Source: Chionoecetes opilio (Eukaryota; Arthropoda; Malacostraca; Decapoda; Majidae). From it: a DNA stretch of 64,000 nt. The notes below the pieces were generated by a model that did not search any database, had not been told where the DNA came from, and was given only the letters and a program-made list of their open reading frames with translations. This document shows, piece after piece, positions 45,086 to 58,031 of the stretch (the stretch's first letter is position 1; each line of letters opens with the position of its first letter). The stretch spans positions 104,475 through 168,474 of the forward strand of contig JACEEZ010018903.1 in assembly GCA_016584305.1 (NCBI GenBank), read 5' to 3'. A program made the position numbers and the translations under genes.

Positions 45086-46040
45086 GCTTTTTGTATGCCC
45101 GCATTTTCCTTGCCTCGGGTGCGATGTCGGTCGTCAGTATACCCATTTGTTATTTTCTTCATGAGACTGTTGTTGCCCTGCGAGGCACGGGTGCACGGTT
45201 ATTTATGTTCGGCCTTATGGACCTTTCCTCTGCTGTGTCTCCTTATGATTGTCTGCTTAAGTCAATATGCCCCCATTTTGGTGGGTTTGATGTCCATCTC
45301 TGTACGTCTGTCGGTGTGTCCTGCGTGTCACGTAACATTTGTAGCTTCTCCTTTTTCATGTATTGGGTCTGCCGCTCTTTGAGCGCAATAAATTGATATA
45401 AACAAAAAATCTCTGTCTGTTTGTTTGTCACTCTTTCTCTCTCTCTCTCCCTCTCTGTCTTGTCTCTCTTCGTAATACTATAGTTCCCGCGTCACCGCTA
45501 TAGAAAACTATCGCCACACAGAGAACGTAGCACCAGGCCAGACTGTGACAGAGCCATCCCCACACACCAAACCACAGATACACATTCGCTACACACTATA
45601 ATACAAGCCTGTCATGACACCAATAATAACACACCAAAACTCACCAGATAAAATTTGTGTAATAGTTTCTTCCACCAAAGTGAATTCGGTGATGAATGCC
45701 CTTCACGCCCAGATATTTCCTTTGCTATACAAAGTTGCTATTACAAAGTCAACGATTGTGTACAATCGTTGAAAGCCCACTACCGAAATTTTACTAATTG
45801 GGTGTAAGTGGCAGCTTTTAATCATTCAATTCATATATAATTATTCGCGCTGGCTAAAACTGTAAAAGTTTAATCCTTCCCGCCCTTATTAGTGGGTTTT
45901 TTTCTCCAGACCTTCACAAATCCCTTCAGATACCTCTAAAACGTAATTATAAAGTGGGGGAATTACCCCCTTTAACCTCCCCTCACCCCACCTAAAGTCC
46001 TAAATGACCCCCCAAAATAATACTATCCTGACCTCATTAT
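45086..46040. other. No recognised gene; possible retroelement 3' end
   Basis: Nothing in 45,086-45,400 is recognisable, though it ends in GCGCAATAAATTGATATAAAC, which resembles a polyadenylation-type tail. A half copy of the 34,745 foldback arm lies at about 45,640-45,700. Confidence 0.4.
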
Positions 46041-46047
46041 AACCTAT

Positions 46048-46103
46048 ATAGTAGTAGTAGTAGTAGTAGTAATATAGTAGTAGTAGTAGTAGTAGTAGTA
46101 ATA

Positions 46104-46141
<38 letters not shown>

Positions 46142-46209
46142 ATATAGTAGTAGTACGTATAGTAGTAGTAGTAGTAATATAGCAGTAGTAATATAGTAGT
46201 AGTAGTAGT
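46048..46209. repeat. (TAG)n microsatellite
   Basis: GTAGTAGTA runs broken by AATATAG. Ends exactly at a CCCAGC terminus. Confidence 0.97.
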
Positions 46210-46500
46210 CCCAGCTAACCACCACCGGCGGGCCTACGTGGGCATTAGAGCGGCGAACGGCGGCCACCAGCGGCAAACTTGCCCCCGAATGCCCGCCGTA
46301 GTGCCGCTGGTGTATTTTCAGAGAGGAAAATTTATTATTTGTAAATCAATGTACAGAATTTGAAAAATGTATTGCTTTTATGTGTAAACATTCTAAAACA
46401 ACAGTTATGTGATGATATTGATGTAGTAATACATCAGTGGTGATAACCAGCGGCTACTTGACTTGAGATCTCCGTCCGCCCGCTGGTGTATATTTGAAGT
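46210..46500 (-). mobile_element. CCCAGC-family fragment, variant subfamily, inverted
   Basis: Starts CCCAGCTAACCACCACCGG, then GAGCGGCGAACGGCGGCCAC. It is lost after about 290 bp. It is oriented opposite to the fragment ending at 44,927. Confidence 0.78.
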
Positions 46501-48070
46501 GCACAAGAAAATATTAATGCGGCTACTCTCGGGGCAAAATGTTTGGTCCATTTAGATAGTGATCTGTCCTCGTGCATCCCTTTGGGTGGCATGTTTTCTG
46601 TGTGCTGTGGTAACAGGTTAAAACTTGCTCCAGGAGGTCAGCTAATCTTGAAAAAAATACAAATTTGAAAATCCAAAATGGCTTCCTTCGCTTCGTACAC
46701 AGCTCTCTGCCTCCGACATTACATCCATCGAAATGTAGGTACCGTGTAAGATTAGGACATGAAACACATAGAAGGGAGTGTGTTAGGTGTTAGAGCAGCA
46801 GCACATCATGTTTTACGGGTATTTACCCGGGTGAACATTATGTTACGATTGTAGTACGGTAATCGTGTATGTGTGTATGTCTGGGTAGGTACGACCTTGA
46901 AAGTGAGAGGGTGGGGTGTGTGTGGGGGTGGGCCGGGGGGAGGACGTGAGCATGGTGCCGTTCCTTCTCTCTGAGCAGACAGATAGGGTTGAGACCTCGG
47001 GGAAGAGAGGCGCGTCGCTCCGTGGAGGAAGAGTCGCGTGGTGGTGTTGTGGTGGTGGTGGGAGGACTGTGTGGTTGTGGTGGTGGGGGAACTGTGACTG
47101 TGACTGTGGTTTTGGTAACGTCTCTTGTTTTTGCGACAATCTAGAAGCGATTGGAAGGAGATGACGTACACACATATGTACTCATTGTGCTCTGTGCTTT
47201 GTGCTGGTGGCTTGTGGCTTTCTCGGTAAACAAAGAAACCTCCTGGTTTTTTCTTCGCCTTTGATTGACCTCGTGATATACTAGCTCGCCTCGCCGTAAC
47301 ACACCGAACTGAGGAAGGGCTGTGGAAGTAAGTCTAGCAGCAGTGGGTATTGTAACCACGCCTCCTTTTGCACAGCCTCACCTGAGACACCTGCAGTGGT
47401 CTGGTGAGGTCCAGGAGAGGAGTAGCGTAACAATTATATAGGAATCAGATATATGAGTTCGTTATTTATCTGGTTAGGAAGCCCTCTCATTTTTTTTTTT
47501 CTTCCATTATGTGACTTGTTACGGAAGATGAGAGGCTTAAATAAGTTGAATGAAGTGAGTTAGGTGTCATAGATGATGTACATTTTTGAAATACGGGCGT
47601 GAACATAAAAAAAGTTTTCATTTCGTGACATGAAATAAGAGTTTTTATCCCGTTTTTTTGAGGTCGCAGTCGACAATAAATATTTTTAAAAGGTTACTTT
47701 TTTATGGCTGATGATGGCTTTAGTTGAATGAAGTGAGCTAGGTTCGTAAGGAGAAATAGAATTGTTAACATGGTACCTAGAACAGTCGCCGCCGTCGGCT
47801 ATCAGGTAGGCTATTAAAAGTGGAAACTGTCTTCGAAACTTTACACGTCGGCGAGTGTTCCACTATCGGCGAGAAGTTCTCGGTTGGTGTTTCGGCGAAA
47901 ATTTCCTAAACCGTAAACATTTTTAACGATTACAAAACACCGAATAATTAAGTTGGGCTCATATTATCGTGTTACTGCCGTATCTTAGCCACTGCCTCTC
48001 TACCTACTGCCGTATTTATAGCTGTTCGTCGTCACTGGCCCTATCTATAGCTCCTTGCTTTTATTCGGTA
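46501..48070. other. No recognised feature
   Basis: Unique-looking sequence. ORFs around 46,806-47,175 and 47,141-47,359 have biased His/Thr/Pro composition from GTGGTGG-type repeats (47,035-47,115) and no recognisable domain. Confidence 0.5.
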
Positions 48071-48072
48071 TA

Positions 48073-49036
48073 ATTCTAGTGTTTGCCCATACTCCCCCTT
48101 TGACCCCAAACTAGCTTGGGGGACCTGGGAGAATGCGGGATATATGGCTGGGGTACAAAAATATGCGTCGCAACCACTTTTTTTTTTTGTTAGGAAGTTA
48201 TAAAAATTCCCTAGATCTAGGGAAAATTAATTGGATTCTTCTGAGTCCAGAGACGTGGATGTATACAAATGCGGCCGCCTACGGCAATATAAGTAACTTT
48301 TAGGGGGCTATAGTGTGGTTAGATTAGTAACTTTTAGGGGGTTATGTTAGGGTTAGGTTAGTAACTTTTAGGTTATAGTGAGGTTGGGTTTTAGTAACTT
48401 TTAGGGGTTTATAGTGAGGTTATGTTTGTAACTTTTAGGGGGTTATAGTGAGGTTAGGTTAGTAACTTATAGTGAGGTTAGGTTAGTAACTTTTAGGGGG
48501 TGTTAGTGAGGTTAGGTTAGTAATTTTTAGGGGTTATTGTGAGGTTAGTTTAATAACTTATGACATATCTTATGTTTAACATATAGTTATGTTAGTTTAG
48601 AATCAGAAAATGACGCCGACCGCCCTCTATATAGGGTGGATCATACGGGCGGCCGCATTGGGTGGCGCCCGACGTGTGAACCTGACGATCCTCACAGAAT
48701 GATTGACCGAAGTGTCGAGAACACACCCAACACCCCGCTAGGAGGTTAAGGTAGGTTAGGTTAGATTTGGTTAGGCTAGGTTAGATTTGGTTAGGTTAGA
48801 TTAGATTTGGTTAGGTTAGGTTAGGTTATCGGTGGGTCAAGCCCCCCGCTAGGATTAGGTAAATTTTGGTTATGTAAATTTCTCTAAATATAAGGAAATT
48901 ACCTTAGTTTTAAAGGGAAATTCTTAAATTCACGTGTTTCCGACGCATAATTTTTTTTTCCACCCGAAAACCCCGCATTCCCACAGGTCCCCAAACTTGT
49001 TTGGGGGAAGTGGGAGAGTATGGGCAAACACTAGAA
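48073..49036. repeat. Foldback 'TTCTAGTGTTTGCCCATAC' family, copy 2
   Basis: The arms of about 100 bp at 48,073-48,180 and 48,935-49,036 are inverted. The core has two blocks: a 34-bp minisatellite (AGTAACTTTTAGGGGGTTAT plus AGTGAGGTTAGGTT, about eight units at 48,285-48,560) and (GGTTAGGTTAGATTT)n at 48,745-48,835. Confidence 0.88.
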
Positions 49037-49159
49037 TTTTACCTTATATTCTTTAGCACTCATTCTTTCCCCCGTTAAACTATTTATTTTACCATAATCA
49101 AATCAAAAAGTGTATTCGTACACTTTATATTTCGGCTATTACATTTCTTTAGTTTAGCT

Positions 49160-49390
49160 ATGTCAGAGGTTTCGTTCACCGAAAAGGCAGGCACCGCTCG
49201 GGGATCGAACCCGAACCTTCCACTTGCCGGGGGGGACGTGCTACCGTTACACTACGGTCGCCTCTCGGTGACAACCCACACATCTCCCCCCTAAGGCCTC
49301 CCCAGAGCCAGTCCGGGGAATGTGTATCGCTTTACCCCGATCCTACTCACTGCGCCATGTTAGAGGTACGGGGTTACCGAAAAGGCAGGC
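49160..49390 (-). mobile_element. tRNA-like SINE or repeat
   Basis: The minus strand carries an exact A-box TAGTGTAACGG and, about 34 bp on, the B-box GGTTCGATCCC, plus CCTTCCACTTGCC on the plus strand as an anticodon-arm-like segment. Acceptor-stem halves do not pair, so it is not an intact tRNA gene. ACCGAAAAGGCAGGC occurs at both 49,178 and 49,376, either a target duplication or an internal repeat. GATCCTACTCACTGCGCCA is shared (inverted) with the 202-bp insert at 59,057. Confidence 0.65.
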
Positions 49391-52260
49391 CAAAACAGTT
49401 ACTAATAATTAAATGTTGTATTCCTCCGCCATTCACATCCCACATATACAATTACCTGTAAGTCGAGGAAAACCTTAAATTAGTAGTCTAAAGGTACTGA
49501 AATTTCAAGTTACCGTAAATTTGTAACATTGAAATATTACCGAAATAAAAACAACAACTTTGTTTTGAAATATCGTTGAATGTTCATGGAATTGTCGCTG
49601 ATAGGAATTCACGGCAAAACACCAACTTAGAACTCGACGACGCAGAAATGTTCTTACCATTTAATTTTGTTCATTCTCTTTTTTATAAAGCATCTACCAC
49701 TGCCGCAGACCAGGATGCAGCTTTGGTGCTTGATACACTGCAGAGTGCTGATGGTTGTATGCATGGACATTTATTAAAGGGTACATTAAATTAGCTTTAC
49801 TGAATTAGTTTTTGCAAACAATGGGTTAGTTGCTTTTCAATAATAAATTAGGGTAAAGATTGGTTTTAGGGAACCTTCCTTATTGCGGAAAATATCACCC
49901 GTTATGTGACTGTATTTTATGTTTTATATCACGAAGATATTTTTTAACCCTCAATCAGTCAGCACGTTTCTTTTCCTCAATAGAGCAGTAAACTAACCTA
50001 ACCTGAGTAACGCGTGAGTAATTTTTTTTGCTTTAAAGTGGATGATTACGTTTATTTTTTGCTCGGGCCATGAATTATGTTTACTTAAAAAAAAAAATTA
50101 CTGATCACTTCTATGAGACATAACACTTATGAATGCTTCTCGCAGATCCATCACATCATGGGGAGTCGTGACTTCGGAAATGTGGAACGTCCCCAGAACT
50201 GAGGCGCTGGTGGCACTGGTTGTCAAAATTCCCCAAAGCTTGACCAGTAGGGATGAAAATTTCCAAGGTGGTGTGGGCGAACATCGCCTTCAGAATGCAG
50301 GAAAATGGTATGTATTGGAGATTAAGATAATAATGATGGATATAGTATTCCTTTGATGGTTGTTTTATAATATTTTATTGTACAAGGGGGTTTGAATGTG
50401 TCAGGCTCTTAAAGCTTATAAAAAATGTAATGGCAATATTATTTGCCATCATAATTTTACATGTTTTTATAATTCTCTCTCTCTCTCGCTCTCGCTCTCT
50501 CTCTCCTGAACTCATGGGTGGTGTTCTCAATGCAGATGAAGGCAGCAACAGCTATTGGATGAAGAAAGAATTTGTTGCCCTCAGACTTTTCGAGCACCTC
50601 ATAGTTCATGTATATACCAATGCAGTGATACCTTTGCTTGCCCCAACTATGCTGTTATCGTTTTAGGTAGGTAGGGCTTGTGTGTCGAATTAATATAGAG
50701 CTTACATATCATGTATTTATCTATCATGATGCAACATTCGGTTACCAGGGTGCAATGGCAAATTTAGGTATCTTTTTCAATCAGACACATCCTAACTACC
50801 TATAAAAGCCAACAATGCCTTACATGTGAATGTATATTTTCTTGTACATTTTCCCTTCCAGGAATCCCTTCGGAGCTTTGTTCTGTCATTTTCTGGTGGG
50901 ATCATTGCTAAGCATGTCTTCCTTTCTTCCCCCCTTTTGCCACTGCAGCACACCTGTCTACATTGTGGGGCTTCCTGCACCATGTCCCAACTCACTTTCT
51001 AAGTATTTTTTTTATTGAATGCTTCATATGTAATGTGGAGTGCTTTAAGTGAACAAGTGACTCAAGAAATGTACACATCATGATGCACTTGTAAACCTAC
51101 TCCCAACAGTATGGCCTTCACCTTTGAGAAACTGTAATACGGGATTGTTTTCTTTTTTTTCTCAGGTTTGGAAGAGTGTGTAAAAGAATGGGAAATTGAG
51201 AGAGAAAGAGAATAAGAGTTCTAGAAGAGTAAGTTGAAGAGTTGTTTTCACTAATGCTAACCCAACCTTTCCACCAAGGTGATAATATTGCTTCTATGAT
51301 GTATGGGGGTAAGCACTAATGCTTGCCCAATCCTACCTTTCCTTTCTGTGCCTATAGTGTGTGGTGCCAACTCCATTGGAACCTGTGTTACTAACCTCTG
51401 CACAAATTTCTCCCTTTGTGACTCTAACCTTCTAAGGAAATGCCACCTATTCAACTGACAGAGAGATGGTTCTACAAACTTCTCAGTTAATGAATGTAAT
51501 CCTATACTAAAATGTAATGATAAACTGAATGCATTTTGGTGAATTTAGTACATCACATATACCAGAAAAGTTTACAAGCAGTATCTCGCCTTTACCTTTA
51601 TTATGAATTTGTGACTGGGATGCATTTTTGACTGACAATATGAGGGGCCACATTATATTAACTATTAACCATAAGCCATTATTGGTTTTCCCGACCCTTG
51701 TGGCAGTAATAATTTGTCTGGATTAAAAAGATTTGCCCTAAAAATGTACTACAGTTACATTTCTCCATTATCTGTCCTCATCACAGACATGTGGCTGTGC
51801 CATATACAGTACCGTATGTCAATTACATGTACTTAAAAAATATTTTGTTGTGCGTCTGCTTTCAAAATGATCAGTGTAGAAGTCATACTATATATTTTAG
51901 AATTGATTCTGAACATCTTCAGCAGGCGGCGGCTTCAGTGTATGCGCCGACTTCAGCTACAAACCATGCAGGTGAATGGAGGATGCGGCAAAGGGGGCAG
52001 ATCCAGATAGAGCAGAAGAGGCACAACAGTGGGCCCGGGGGCAGCTACTCCTTAGGCTGGTGTTGGCTCAGGAGAACAACACTTAAGCCTGATCGCATCA
52101 AACATTGGAGGGATACCCCCCGGGGCAAGTCGCCAAAGACGCTACAAGAATATACCTCGCTCAAGGGTGTCCTGTGGTGCGCGTGCGATCGACGTGCCGC
52201 CGTGCGGCAGGAGTTAACCAGTCTGCTGGCCCACCTCACTTGATGCCCAACTGACCTGAA
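49391..52260 (+). other. Possible gene region, unrecognised ORFs
   Basis: This is the least repetitive stretch of the window. Plus-strand ORFs at 49,576-49,794 (ELDDAEMFLPFNFVHSLFYK), 50,129-50,356, 50,515-50,666 and 51,900-52,243 (KPDRIKHWRDTPRGKSPKTL) have balanced composition. The last is GC-richer than its surroundings and followed by AATTAAAG. I recognise no domain and cannot join them by splice sites with confidence. They could be exons of one gene or chance. Confidence 0.25.
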
Positions 52261-52792
52261 TTAAAGTGTCTCATACCTGTTTATATTGAGCCAGAACATA
52301 AACCAAAAGATGAAGAATGAAATAATACAAGAAACACGTTCATAAATACACATACATATCGACAGAAATGTTTTAAAGACATACAAATATGCTGTCACAA
52401 CTAGTACATTTTCACGGATTTTCAGGCAGACACCGATAGAAAAAAAGAGGCAGGCCCGACAAAAAAAAATTGTTCACTCAGGAAATGGGTGTATGTATAC
52501 TTTACGCTTCATTCCCATGCAAGAAGCTAGAAGACACGTTCTGTAGCTTCCTTGTTCCCGTGGTTTGATGTAGTTTTAGGGGAGTTTAGGGCTGTGTGGA
52601 TGCCGTGGGAGGGAGGGGTGTGTGGTGGGGGGAAAGAGGAAGAGGGGGTTATAGTGACAGCTGTGGTGGTGAGATGGGTGTGAGACATGAAGAAGAAAAG
52701 GAGGAGGGATAAACCTGCGAAAGGAACTTTTTTTTTTTTTTTTTTTTTTTTCCCTTCTCTTAATTCATGTCTCACACCATCCATCTCTCACC

Positions 52793-52937
52793 ACTAGTTT
52801 GGTGGAAAAAGAGTTAGAACGACCTCGGAAAAAAGTCAAAGAAGACCAAGCAACATGGGAAAACAAAGAAAACCAGCAAGCAAGTCTTTGACATTTTTTC
52901 CCAGGTCGTTTTTTAACTCTTTTTCCACCAAACTAGT
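52793..52937. repeat. 145-bp hairpin (foldback MITE)
   Basis: ACTAGTTTGGTGGAAAAAGA at the left is the exact inverse of the right end TCTTTTTCCACCAAACTAGT. The pairing extends with few mismatches over about 55 bases per arm. No coding sequence. Confidence 0.88.
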
Positions 52938-53599
52938 TACCAACTCATCATTTAGAGCCTGCATGCACCAGATTGAGACAGCATTTTTGGAGGTTTTCCC
53001 CTCTCCCATGCTATCTGGCTCATGGACTTGCCACCACTGTACAAAGTGACTATATGTGTTCTTCTTAACAATGGATGATTTGTCAGGCAAAATGCATCTG
53101 TAGACCTGGGGAGGGGGGGGGGGGGAAGGTGGGGTGAAAGGGGGAAATTTAGGCGCAAGGAGCAAAAATGGCAACCCTCTCCCCTTCATACATATCTTAG
53201 TGCAGCCTGAGCAATGTGGAGCAAATGTGAGGACTAACCTCCAGCCAGTGGGGATGTCAGATATACGACAAACCCGAGAAATTTTAACACATCACTGAGA
53301 AGGGCAAAAAATCTGAAGACGTTCTTGTCCTAATTTTTTTTTTTCAGGGTGGAAACTTTTTAAAATTTTCATTATATATATATATAAAATGATATTATAG
53401 AGAAAAGGATGGTATGACAGCAGAGTGGTAATTTTGAAGGTGGATGGATAGGTAAGGAAGTAAAATAGGAAGGAAATCCTGCTAATTCGAGTGTTGAAAA
53501 GGTTGACCAAAAATATCTGGTTAATTTTATAGTTCATAATTTTGTATGTTTTGTATGGCCTGCAAATTATTTAAATGTGAAATGGATCTCGATTACAAA

Positions 53600-54314
53600 T
53601 CTTCTATCTTCATTCATCTCGTTCTTCGTGGCTGTTCCACCATGTAAATCCAATGCGGAATTTTTTTGTGTTAATAAAAATAAACGAAGTCCAAAGTGAT
53701 TTGTGGTCTCTTCATCATAATACTGGATAACGACAAAAATATTTTGGCTTGTACTTAGAGCATATTGCATAATTAGTAATGTTTTATGGGTGTTTAACAG
53801 TCCATTTGGGCCCTACCGAGAGTCATGATGAAGGTTGAGCGACGACCTTCGTTGACAGGAAGGGTACATAAAAGGATATTTTTCGGAAAGAAGAGCAGCG
53901 ACGTAGGGCCGCACAAAGACACGGTCACCTTCGTGTCTTGACGACCGTCGTCGCTGCTCTTCAAAAACGAAAAAAAATCCCTTTTTGGTACCCTTCCTGT
54001 CAACGAAGGTTGTCGCTCGCCCTTCAGCATGACTCGTACGGGCCCATCAGTCTTTAGCGGCTTGGTCTGTGCAACACCTCTAAAACATTACTGAAACTGC
54101 AATATGCTTAGAAAGTGTAACCGTTAATATTCCTCAATCAGTTTTAAAATAACAGCGGGAAATGGTCATATGCCCTACGGCGGGCCGCTGGGAGCGGCCC
54201 GCCGGTGAGCCTCTAGCAAATCCCCAGCGGCCCTACGTCGTACACTTCCGTCGGGCCGCCGGTAAGACATACGGAGGGCCTCCGGAGGCCCCTCCGTCTT
54301 TGTGTTTTTCTGGG
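53600..54314 (-). mobile_element. CCCAGC-family copy, truncated, with nested hairpin
   Basis: The right half of the inner-type copy (TACTGGATAACG, TAATGTTTTA, CGGCGGGCCGCTGGGAGCGG) ends in CTTTGTGTTTTTCTGGG, with a mutated terminus. It is interrupted by the palindrome at 53,808-54,045. The 5' boundary is uncertain. Confidence 0.75.
53808..54045. mobile_element. 238-bp foldback MITE, GGGCCC ends
   Basis: The arms GGGCCCTACCGAGAGTCATG and (inverted) GGGCCCGTACGAGTCATGCT continue as AACCTTCGTTGACAGGAAGG in both. They pair along nearly the whole element. It interrupts the CCCAGC copy between AACAGTCCAT and CAGTCTTTAG. The target duplication is unclear. Confidence 0.85.
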
Positions 54315-54315
54315 G

Positions 54316-54765
54316 TAGTAGTCGTAATATGTAGTAGTAGTAGTAGAAGTAGTAATATAGTAGTAGTAGTAGTAGTAGAAATAGTAGTAGTACGTATAGT
54401 AGTAGTAAGTAGTAATATAGTAGTAGTAATATATAGTAGTAGTAGTAGTAGTAGTAGTAATATAGTAGTAGTAGTAAATAGTAGTAGTAGTAGAGTAGTA
54501 TGTAGTATAGGTGATGTAATCCGCAACGTGAGTGTTAATTGTGAGTGTACATAGCGTAGTAGATAACTATACTAGTAGTAGTATTTGTAGTTAGTAGTTG
54601 TAGTTTAGTAGTTTTATTTGTTTGTAGTATAGTAGTTGTGTAGTAGTAGTAGTTTGTTGTAGTTGTAGTTTGTAGTAGTAGTTGTTGTAGTAGTAGTAGT
54701 AGTTGTTGTAGTTGTAGTAGTAGTAGTTTGTAGTAGTAGTATAGTAGTATAGTAAATATGCTAAT
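54316..54765. repeat. (TAG)n / (TTG TAG)n microsatellite
   Basis: About 450 bases of TAG repeats, interrupted at 54,505-54,570 and grading into TTGTAGT repeats. Confidence 0.96.
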
Positions 54766-56150
54766 AGTGTTCCTGTTACTTAACACTACCTACATCCACC
54801 TTTCACCCATCATAAAGCTGTCCAGCCTCTTTTAAAGCTCCTAATGACTCCGCACTAACGCTACTCTACCTGTCTACTGCGTCCATGCCAATCTTCACCC
54901 CCTATTTGTGAACCAGTTTATCTTATTTACTTTTTAAATCTAACGCTTTTACAAACTTGAATCCGTTACTTCTTGTTCTAACCCTGGTTACTAGCCTAAA
55001 ACTTTTCCTACATCGCCTATATTGTTCCCTTTATATCCACTAAAATTCTTTGGAGAATCCTTAAAAACAAAGGGCATGGTGCGAGTAGGCGTTGACGTCG
55101 GAGAGTTGGGAGGGCGTAAGGGAGTCGGGAAGAGGTATACTGCACCAGGAGGGGGGCACGGTGGTGGCATATTGATTCTTCCTGATGGCAAAAAGTTCTG
55201 CCGTGAGGATGGAAAGCAGTGGGTGGCAACCTCCAGGCTGGTGGCAAGTGACCTGGCCGGGGACATACATGCCGCCCGACGGATGGAGGGCTGGCAGACG
55301 GGGAGCCGTCGGTGTAGATGTGGGGGGTTTCTGTAGCGGGTGTGTAGGAGGGAGTAAACAGGTACCTGCACGCAATGGACAGGCAAGCCTTGGACCATGG
55401 TGGAGTTGTTGTGAAGGGGACAGAGAAATAGAGAAAGAGAGAGGAAACCAAGGGCCAGGGGAGAGGTCTTCTCGCAGAGTGGAAAGGAGGGGGAGTCACC
55501 CGGATAGAAGCAAAGGAAGGAGAGGGCTCTCTCTACGAAAGGTGTGTGGGCTTGATATGGCAGGGGGCCAGTGAAGTGTTCCTACCGTGGTCGGAGGATC
55601 GGGAGTGGAGGGCATGGCAGCTAGGGGAGGAGGCAAGTTTAGTGTAGGTCGGACAGAGGGTGGAGCGTCGGTGTGACAAGGGAGGAGAGGGAGGATTCGC
55701 CTGACGGGCTGTGGCTGGGGAGGACTGAATGCCCCAAGGCTATACGAAGGGCTGCATTCTCTGAACTTCATCTAACTTAGGGAGGAGGGTAGGTGAGGCC
55801 GCGCCATAAACCTCACACCCGTAGTCTAAGCGGATCCGGACATCAAGAACAATAAACGTGGAGGAGGTACTCCTGTCCGGATCCCATTTTGACCCCTGCA
55901 AGGGACTGCATAAGTTTAGCCTCTTGAGGCACGAAGGTCACCATGGGTACTGTATGTGATCTTCGTTCGTGTTCGTATCACCCGCGATCGCGGTGATCGC
56001 GGGAACACCGAGGACAACAACAAGGTGAGGTAGTTTTGAGTTAGTTTTGAGGAAGTTAGAGGGGATAAAGGTATCGTAGCTAGATAGGCATTGTTGGGGT
56101 AGGGCAAAACAGGTGCACAGCGAATAGCTTGACGTAGTTAGAGAGTATAA

Positions 56151-57301
56151 AGGGTGTTCACATGAGGTTTTTTCGGCATTTTGTCGACAGAGAAGTCGGT
56201 CTGGGTCTGGGCTGGTGTCATGTCGCCAAAGGTTTTAAAAAAAAATCAACACCGCTTCACTCGGTCTTTTTATCGACCGACTTGCCGAGAATTTCGGCGC
56301 GGCCAAAATCAAATAAACGCAGAAGTCCAGCACGTCCCTCTTTCCAATCACCCCAATTATTGTTCGGTATTGGCACTAAAAACTAACAAAATGTAACTTC
56401 CATCATCGTGCAGACTTTTCATCTTTATTGAAATCCTAATTTCCCCCCAATATTCCATGCCAATGGCGATACATATAATACCGAATTTTTTTCATTTGCT
56501 AGGTAGCCATAACGGTTTGTTAGTTTAAATCAGATTATGTTGGTTAGATTGGGTTTGATTTAAGTAGCATGATATTCAAGGAAAAATATGAAACTATCAA
56601 TACTACTTCATAATGAAGTGCGCGAAAACTTATCTATCGCGTGCCAAATACACACAAAGCCAGCCAGCAGCCACTAGCCCCCTATAGCCTAGGCGACGCC
56701 ATGACCCCTGACCCTGATGCCTGCGACCCTCAATGCCCCTGGTACAAGAACGTCCCCGGAATCATTGAACACCTGCTTGCTGCAGTGTCCACGCTTCCAT
56801 GCCACCCTGTTAATTATAGTGCTACACGCTAAAACTCCTCGCCTGAAGTCACCACCGTGGACATGCCCAGTCCACTGCTGACATCGAAGGTGGCCATCCT
56901 TAACAACTATGGCATCCACCTCAATGTGCCTTCCAATTTACCAAACATACTAGTTACCATCATAGTATTTAGAAATCATCGTATTGAGAATCATAGTAGT
57001 ATCGCTCTCATAAGTTGAAAAACAAGTTGACATATCGAAGACCAAGTAAAAATATAAATACTCATTAAAATATCTATAAATGAATAAAGAACGGAGATAT
57101 TTAAGTACGTTTTTTTCCTATTAATTAAAACAATGATAAGATGTGAAAAGAATAGAATGCAAAGAGCTAAGAGAAGAAGAAGAAGAAGATTTGTCGAACG
57201 AAACGAAGTGCGTGTCGTGAACGTTATCTCCGCACTAGGCCCGCAGAGATCGATTATCTGTCGACAGAAAAATGCCGAAAAAACCTCAGTGTGAACCACC
57301 T
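56151..57301. mobile_element. Harbinger-like non-autonomous element, TSD TAA
   Basis: Termini AGGGTGTTCACATGAGG and (inverted) AGGTGGTTCACACTGAGG, each followed by TTTTTTCGGCATTTT and GTCGACAG. They are flanked by TAA (56,148-56,150 and 57,302-57,304). A 3-bp TAA/TTA target is typical of PIF/Harbinger. There is no recognisable transposase in the 1.15-kb body, which contains small ORFs only. Confidence 0.82.
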
Positions 57302-58031
57302 TAAGTGTATCGTGAGAAGGTGTTAGGTCGTCGGATGGTGAGCCATGTGAGATCCGGGGCAAAAGGAAGATGGCGGGCAGGCACAAGGTCATAGGGGCAG
57401 AAGTGGGAGTGCATTGACTGCAACTGGGGTGGGAAATTAGGCGAGACAGGGAGATGCGGATCGTGGCATGAGGGGGTGAGGAAAAGTAGGCCCAGTTGCC
57501 CGCTATGCGTGAAAAAGTCACGGACAAGGAAAGTGGGTTGCAGTGGATAGTGCAAATGGTGTCGTACAGTACCTGTGAAGGGAGCGGGCCAGATAGCTAT
57601 ATAAAGGCTCGAACACACTCTAAACGGCACAAAGGAACTGTGGTTCTGTAGAAGTGCAGAAAGCAGGTAATTAAGGGACATGAAAGAGATCCGAAGCTAA
57701 AGGTGGACGAATGGGGCGAGGACTAGGGGACTAGAAACAGTGCAAGGTTGAACTGAAGGACGCAAGAAGGAGTGGATACAAGCCTGGAGGTGGATTATAA
57801 AAGCCTTGCATGGTATGTTAAAGTAAGAAACATGGAGGCAGAAAAGGGCAGGGTAATGGGTAATGAGCAGGGCTTAGGGGCCCAGACCCCACCACGGGCC
57901 CTGGGGATGAGGCGCTGACGTTAGACGCACCAAAGCATGCATGCCCGAAGGAGAGGAGACTGGGGGAGCTGCAGGCGGGGAAGAGTCGCAGCAGGGCGGT
58001 CTAGGGATGTTGAGGGTGTGGATGAGAAAGG

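Noticed and set aside
44896..45162. Glu/Arg-rich repeat protein on the minus strand
   Set aside because: It translates a 15-bp minisatellite without gene context.
49185..49262. Functional tRNA gene on the minus strand
   Set aside because: A- and B-boxes are present but the acceptor-stem halves do not pair and no convincing anticodon stem is seen.
49576..49794. Capsid-like protein of a large DNA transposon or virus (VHSLF segment)
   Set aside because: Only a few residues are suggestive and no neighbouring polymerase, integrase or protease is present.
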